Assembly: GCA_902799955.1 (NCBI GenBank)
Contig: CADCCQ010000032.1
Coordinates: 1-46,605 of the forward strand
DNA length: 46,605 bases
From: an uncultured bacterium
GTDB lineage: Bacteria; Verrucomicrobiota; Kiritimatiellia; RFP12; UBA1067
Direction of reading: 5' to 3'
The notes under the pieces are model-generated. The model was given only the letters and a program-made list of their open reading frames with translations. It searched no databases and had not been told where the DNA came from. A program made the position numbers and the translations under genes. Shown piece after piece: positions 43,150-46,605 of this stretch; position 1 is the stretch's first letter, and each line of letters begins with the position of its first letter.

Positions 43150-45570
43150 CTAGCGGATGTAGATGACGGTGCCGGGGGAGACGACATTCATGACGAGGTG
43201 GCCCTCGCCGTCGTCCGCGAGTCTGTAGTGGCGGCCGTCAAGGGCGGTACCGGTTACGACGAGGTGTTCGGCGTAGCCCGCCGGCACGGAATTGAGCAGG
43301 ACGTAGTCGACGTCGTTGCGCAGCTTTCCGCCGTCGATCTTGATTGTCGCCGTACCTTCGGCAGGAAGCGTAACGGGAACGATGTCGGGCGTCGTGAACG
43401 TGCGGTCGGCGTTCGACGGGAGCGCAAGCGTCGTCCCCGCCGCAAGCGAGATCGTGCCCTCGCCGAGGATTTTCTTGTCAACGTTCACCTGCAGCATCGC
43501 AGAGTTCGTGACGGAAAGCGTCTTGCCGCTTGCGATGTATGTGTTCTGCTCTTCCACAGTGAGACCACTGTTCGATCCAGTCGTATTCACGACGACGGTT
43601 CCGCATCCCTTAATTGTGACAGCAGAGGCCGATGCATCTGACGTTGTGCGTATGCGCCCATTGAGCGTGATGGTGTGGCCGATACTTGAATCGGCATAGT
43701 CCGAGGTGTCGATAACAAGGGCTCCGTTCTTGGCCACCCAGATGTCTCCGTTCCACGAATTGGGCCGACCGGAGTTGCGCAACATCCAGTCCGCCGAAGA
43801 AAAGAGCGTCGCGACAACGGAGTTGTCAGTGTTTCCCACTGCAAATGTAGTGTAGTCCGACTGACGGGAGTTCTCGAATGTAAAACCGTCTTCACCGACG
43901 ACCCACAATCCATCCCTCGCCTCGGCGAGGTACATGTGCATTAGCTGTGCAGGGCTGGGCATATTCTTGTAGACAATTCCCTTCGCGCATATTGGAGTTG
44001 TGTTCGCCGTGACGGATTCGTATTCGTTAAACCTCGTGTGGTCCACAGTCGCGTAGCCGACTACCCTGTTCGCCGTCACCGTACCCTCGTTGGAGTACAG
44101 CAGAATACCCCAGCCGTATCCGACATCAGTCGTGCCGACGAGGTCGCCCGTCACCGTCAGCGAGCCGGTGGACGCAACCGCCAGCTTGCTGGCGTTCGTG
44201 AGGCAGTTCACCGTGAGCGCTCCCGCAAGCGTGACAACTGCGGAATCGTCGGGAATCGTCAACGTATTGGGGGCAAAGTTGCCGCTGTTCGTCAGTGTGA
44301 TCGGGGATGCCCACTTGATCGTCGGATTTTCCGTCGGCACGGCCCCGCCAGACCAGTTGGACGAGGTGCCCAGATCGCCGCTACCGCCAATCCAGAACGG
44401 GCTTTCCAGACCATTAGCCGCGAGTATCGACTTGCCGTCGGGCGAAACGGCGAACGTGACGGTTTCGGTATTCGCCGGAAGATCACCCGCGCTAAACGTC
44501 CCCTCCCCGGAGAGTCTCACTACCTCGCAAATATTGTTCTCAAGTCCCGCAACCGTAATCGCGCCCAGCGCCGTCCGCTTGGCAACATCGGGAACGATCA
44601 CGACCGTACCCGCCTCGACCGTCGTGCCGCCAGTGTAGCTTATTGCGCCGGAGAGCGTCACCGTACCGCCGCCCTTGAACGTCATCGCACCCGTTGCGCC
44701 AGCGGCGTTGTCAAGGTCTGCTGATATCGTCACGTTGTATCCAGATGCATCTATAGTGCCGCCGTTCGCTCCGACCGTGACATCGAGTCCCGCGCCGCTC
44801 CCGTGAGAAATCAATCCTTTTAAATGAGCTTTATTGGCCTTGATTGTGCCGCCGTTGAAGTTGACAGCAAGCGAACCGCCAGCAAGTTCGTCCTCGATAT
44901 GCTGCGTTACAAGCGTTCCGCCGTTTAGATTCAACGTTCCATGTCCGTTGGTGCTCTTCGTCCATCTGTTGTTGGCGACCGTCACCGTTCCGCTGTTTAG
45001 TGTGAACGTCACCGAAGCGTCGGCCTCCGCGCCAATGATAAGATCGCCGCTCAACTTCCAGTCGCTGTTGTCGCAGACGATTTTCCCGCTTGTGAGAGAT
45101 GCCTTTCCGCTGAGATTCAGCGTCGTTCCATCAAGGAGGAGATACGCCGTCGTGCTAGCACCTGCCAAATTCAAATCTTTCCCGTTGAATGTCCCGCCCC
45201 GAAATATCGCACCAGCACTGTTTTCAGCGGTGCCGATATTTGTTGTATCTGGGATTTTCATGGTTGCGTTGTTCTGAAACACGAAAGGATCTTCTTCTGA
45301 CCCCACCTGCACATGCATCGTGGTCAGAGTTTCTGTAGTATTCTCGTTTATTGTCGCCAATCGCTTCCATGTACCGCTGATGTTGCTGTTGAACCAGATA
45401 TGGCCGGAACCGTTCCCGCTCCAGTTCCCTGATGTGGACCAGTAGGAATCCGCCCCGTTGCCAGACCATGTCTTCGCCGCCCAGGCGCCAGTGGTGGCGA
45501 GAGCGGTGATGATTGCAAGCACCGTAGCGAGGCGGTGCGCCGTTCGTTTTGTTGGTGTTTGTGTTTTCAT
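43150..45570 (-). CDS. PATR-repeat secreted protein
   Basis: 806 residues. Signal peptide up to about residue 31 (TGAWA/AK). The mature part opens TWSGNGADSYWSTSGNWSG, typical of these passengers. Beta-strand repeats include GAISYTGGTTVEAGTVVIV preceded by MTFKGGGTVTL, GHGTLNLNGGTL, and GSGDLGTSSNWSGGAV, which starts a second W-GNW-like module. The C-terminus is SPGTVIYIR. No membrane barrel or known sorting tag. Start at 45570 behind AAAGGAG; the ATG overlaps the stop of a 30-codon upstream ORF (ATGA). Likely a surface adhesin. Confidence 0.8.
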   Translation of the reverse strand: MKTQTPTKRTAHRLATVLAIITALATTGAWAAKTWSGNGADSYWSTSGNWSGNGSGHIWFNSNISGTWKRLATINENTTETLTTMHVQVGSEEDPFVFQNNATMKIPDTTNIGTAENSAGAIFRGGTFNGKDLNLAGASTTAYLLLDGTTLNLSGKASLTSGKIVCDNSDWKLSGDLIIGAEADASVTFTLNSGTVTVANNRWTKSTNGHGTLNLNGGTLVTQHIEDELAGGSLAVNFNGGTIKANKAHLKGLISHGSGAGLDVTVGANGGTIDASGYNVTISADLDNAAGATGAMTFKGGGTVTLSGAISYTGGTTVEAGTVVIVPDVAKRTALGAITVAGLENNICEVVRLSGEGTFSAGDLPANTETVTFAVSPDGKSILAANGLESPFWIGGSGDLGTSSNWSGGAVPTENPTIKWASPITLTNSGNFAPNTLTIPDDSAVVTLAGALTVNCLTNASKLAVASTGSLTVTGDLVGTTDVGYGWGILLYSNEGTVTANRVVGYATVDHTRFNEYESVTANTTPICAKGIVYKNMPSPAQLMHMYLAEARDGLWVVGEDGFTFENSRQSDYTTFAVGNTDNSVVATLFSSADWMLRNSGRPNSWNGDIWVAKNGALVIDTSDYADSSIGHTITLNGRIRTTSDASASAVTIKGCGTVVVNTTGSNSGLTVEEQNTYIASGKTLSVTNSAMLQVNVDKKILGEGTISLAAGTTLALPSNADRTFTTPDIVPVTLPAEGTATIKIDGGKLRNDVDYVLLNSVPAGYAEHLVVTGTALDGRHYRLADDGEGHLVMNVVSPGTVIYIR

Positions 45571-45685
45571 TGTTGTTTCTCCTTTTGTTGTTTGTTGTCA
45601 AATATACAAGTACAGCAACCGTTAGGGACAGGATCAGCTTCGCCGCAAGCCTCCCTCATGCGATTCCCCAGCGAAAATATGACAT
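45569..45685 (-). other. Leader with two short overlapping ORFs ahead of the PATR gene
   Basis: On minus AGGAGGT (45697-45691) is followed five bases later by ATG at 45685 opening a nine-residue ORF (MSYFRWGIA). Its TGA overlaps the ATG at 45659 of a 30-residue ORF with four Cys (CGEADPVPNGCCTCIF), whose TGA overlaps the PATR start at 45570. The repeated ATGA overlaps suggest translational coupling, but the peptides are unrecognised and could be chance. Confidence 0.25.
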
Positions 45686-45707
45686 AATGCACCTCCTTCT
45701 CTGTCTC

Positions 45708-45737
45708 TTGATAGCAAGGCGCAAGATGTGGTATACT
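45708..45737 (+). promoter_or_regulatory. Promoter of the second AAA/DUF4143 ATPase
   Basis: TTGATA (45708-45713), 18-bp spacer ending TGG, TATACT (45732-45737). TSS near 45744. Divergent from the PATR gene. A possible minus-strand -10 overlaps the same GTATAC palindrome. Confidence 0.65.
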
Positions 45738-45759
45738 ATGTTTGGTTTTTGGGAAAGTC

Positions 45760-45855
45760 ATGGCGAAAACATCTTTTGATTTCGGGCGAATCGCCGCGTT
45801 TTCATCTTTTGTTTTTGTCCATGAGTACAACGGAACGCCGAACGACAAGGAGTAA
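45760..45855 (+). CDS. Possible 31-residue leader peptide upstream of the ATPase
   Basis: ATG at 45760 with GGGAAAG just upstream opens MAKTSFDFGRIAAFSSFVFV followed by a polar tail ending NDKE and TAA, five bases before the ATPase ATG. The ATPase Shine-Dalgarno lies inside its last codons, so coupling is possible. No known family. It could be a chance ORF in a leader of about 117 nt. Confidence 0.3.
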   Translation: MAKTSFDFGRIAAFSSFVFVHEYNGTPNDKE

Positions 45856-45860
45856 ACCCT

Positions 45861-46605
45861 ATGAAAAGACTGATTGACGCCAATCTTGAAGCTTGGGCGG
45901 CCGAGAAGACGCCGAAACCGCTGTTGCTGCGCGGAGCCAGGCAAGTCGGCAAGACGTACGCCGTGCGCAAACTTGGACGCCGCTTCGAACACTTCGCCGA
46001 AATCAACCTCGACGAGAATCCTGAAGTCGCGACATTCTTCGAGGGTGCGCTCTCCACGGGCCCCATCGTCGAGAAGCTTTCCGCATATTCCCGCACACCC
46101 ATAGTGCCGGGAAAGACCCTCCTCTTCCTCGACGAATCGCAGGCCTGCCCGCGCGCGCTCGCCGCCCTGCGCTATTTCCACGAGCAGATGCCGGAACTCC
46201 ACGTAATCGCCGCGGGCTCCCTGCTCGAATTCGCGTTGGAAGAGATTCCGTCGCTTGGAGTCGGACGCCTTACGTCGCGTTTCATGTATCCGATGACGTT
46301 CACGGAATTTCTGTGCGGAACAGGCGAAGAGGCACTCGTCGACATGATGGACGCGGCGGACTTCGCCCATCCGCTCGACGAGCCTTTCCACCGCCGCCTC
46401 GTCTCGCACCTGCGCACCTACATGACGATAGGCGGAATGCCGGAAATCGTCGCCGGCTACGCCAAGCGCCACGACCTTCTTGCGGCGATGGACATGCTCG
46501 ACGACCTTCTCCTCGTCTTCCAGGACGACTTCTCCAAATACCGCCGCCGCGTCCCGCTCTCCCGCCTCGCCGAAACCTTCCGCTCCGTCGCCCACCAGGC
46601 GCTCG
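45861..46605 (+). CDS. AAA ATPase with DUF4143 domain, N-terminal part (runs off the window)
   Basis: 248 residues visible, no stop before the window end. MKRLIDANLEAWAAE, Walker A GARQVGKT, Walker B LLFLDESQ (Ser where the paralogue at 4114 has Ile), then AAGSLLEFAL and MYPMTFTEFL as in the family. Behind CAAGGAG. It is an evident paralogue of the 4114 gene, but GC-rich like the host chromosome, so it may be resident longer. The DUF4143/nuclease-like C-terminus is beyond the window. Confidence 0.85.
   Translation, partial: MKRLIDANLEAWAAEKTPKPLLLRGARQVGKTYAVRKLGRRFEHFAEINLDENPEVATFFEGALSTGPIVEKLSAYSRTPIVPGKTLLFLDESQACPRALAALRYFHEQMPELHVIAAGSLLEFALEEIPSLGVGRLTSRFMYPMTFTEFLCGTGEEALVDMMDAADFAHPLDEPFHRRLVSHLRTYMTIGGMPEIVAGYAKRHDLLAAMDMLDDLLLVFQDDFSKYRRRVPLSRLAETFRSVAHQAL

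Noticed and set aside
45567..46595. 342-codon minus-strand frame opposite the second ATPase
   Set aside because: It is antisense to a recognised AAA/DUF4143 gene. Only its last 30 codons (leader ORF) were kept as a weak candidate.

Overview
The window looks like a GC-rich PVC-superphylum chromosome, most probably Kiritimatiellota or a close relative (Verrucomicrobia/Lentisphaerae side). This is inferred from the large secreted proteins built of passenger-associated (PATR) beta-strand repeats, the DUF4832 and BPL_N-type secreted proteins, the lone AAA/DUF4143 ATPases and the codon usage. Nearly all genes lie on the minus strand. The plus-strand exceptions are a short cluster at 1.0-3.9 kb and two solitary AAA/DUF4143 ATPases at 4.1 and 45.9 kb.

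Region by region. (1) 0-3.9 kb: the start of pgk and rpsT on minus; divergently, a PQ-loop-like membrane protein, a RdgB (XTP/dITP pyrophosphatase) fused to a UbiA-type prenyltransferase, and an alkaline-phosphatase-superfamily phosphodiesterase. The last two resemble EboC and EboF of the eustigmatophyte/bacterial ebo cluster. (2) 3.9-10.2 kb: an AT-richer accessory island with a 33-bp tandem repeat, an AAA/DUF4143 ATPase, two tandem paralogous secreted PA14-like proteins, a repeat-containing lipoprotein, and a long hairpin-rich leader or RNA upstream of it. (3) 10.2-25.4 kb: housekeeping operons: tgt-yajC-LysM protein-response regulator-U32 protease; HAD phosphatase-truA; two lipoproteins, one Wzz/GumC-like; aminotransferase-secreted protein-ispE-tRNA-Gln(TTG); NifU-iorB-LptF/G permease-manC. 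(4) 25.4-45.6 kb: a secreted-protein and sugar-scavenging locus. It has three large PATR proteins and a C-terminal remnant of a fourth, a DUF4832 protein, a Tat lipoprotein with two BPL_N/GATase domains, a nucleoside hydrolase, a GH43-like beta-propeller, a GRP-family sugar porter and a ribokinase. Hydrolase, porter and kinase together suggest that ribose from nucleosides or ribosides is released outside the cytoplasm, imported and phosphorylated.

The most interesting signals are these. All four PATR protein ends share a basic hydrophobic C-terminal tail (G-T/G-x-hydrophobic-Y/I-I/V-R-stop) that could be an undescribed sorting or export signal. A recurring extended -10 promoter (TGG/TGA-TATAAT) sits so close to many start codons that about six genes should make leaderless mRNAs. 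At one point an intrinsic terminator is physically fused to the next promoter. One giant PATR gene is split by a +1 indel in a G5 tract. Two gene remnants show that the surface-protein locus is being remodelled. The ispE stop codon lies inside tRNA-Gln. A structured RNA precedes the accessory lipoprotein operon.

All calls are from reading the sequence. No database search, folding program or alignment was run.
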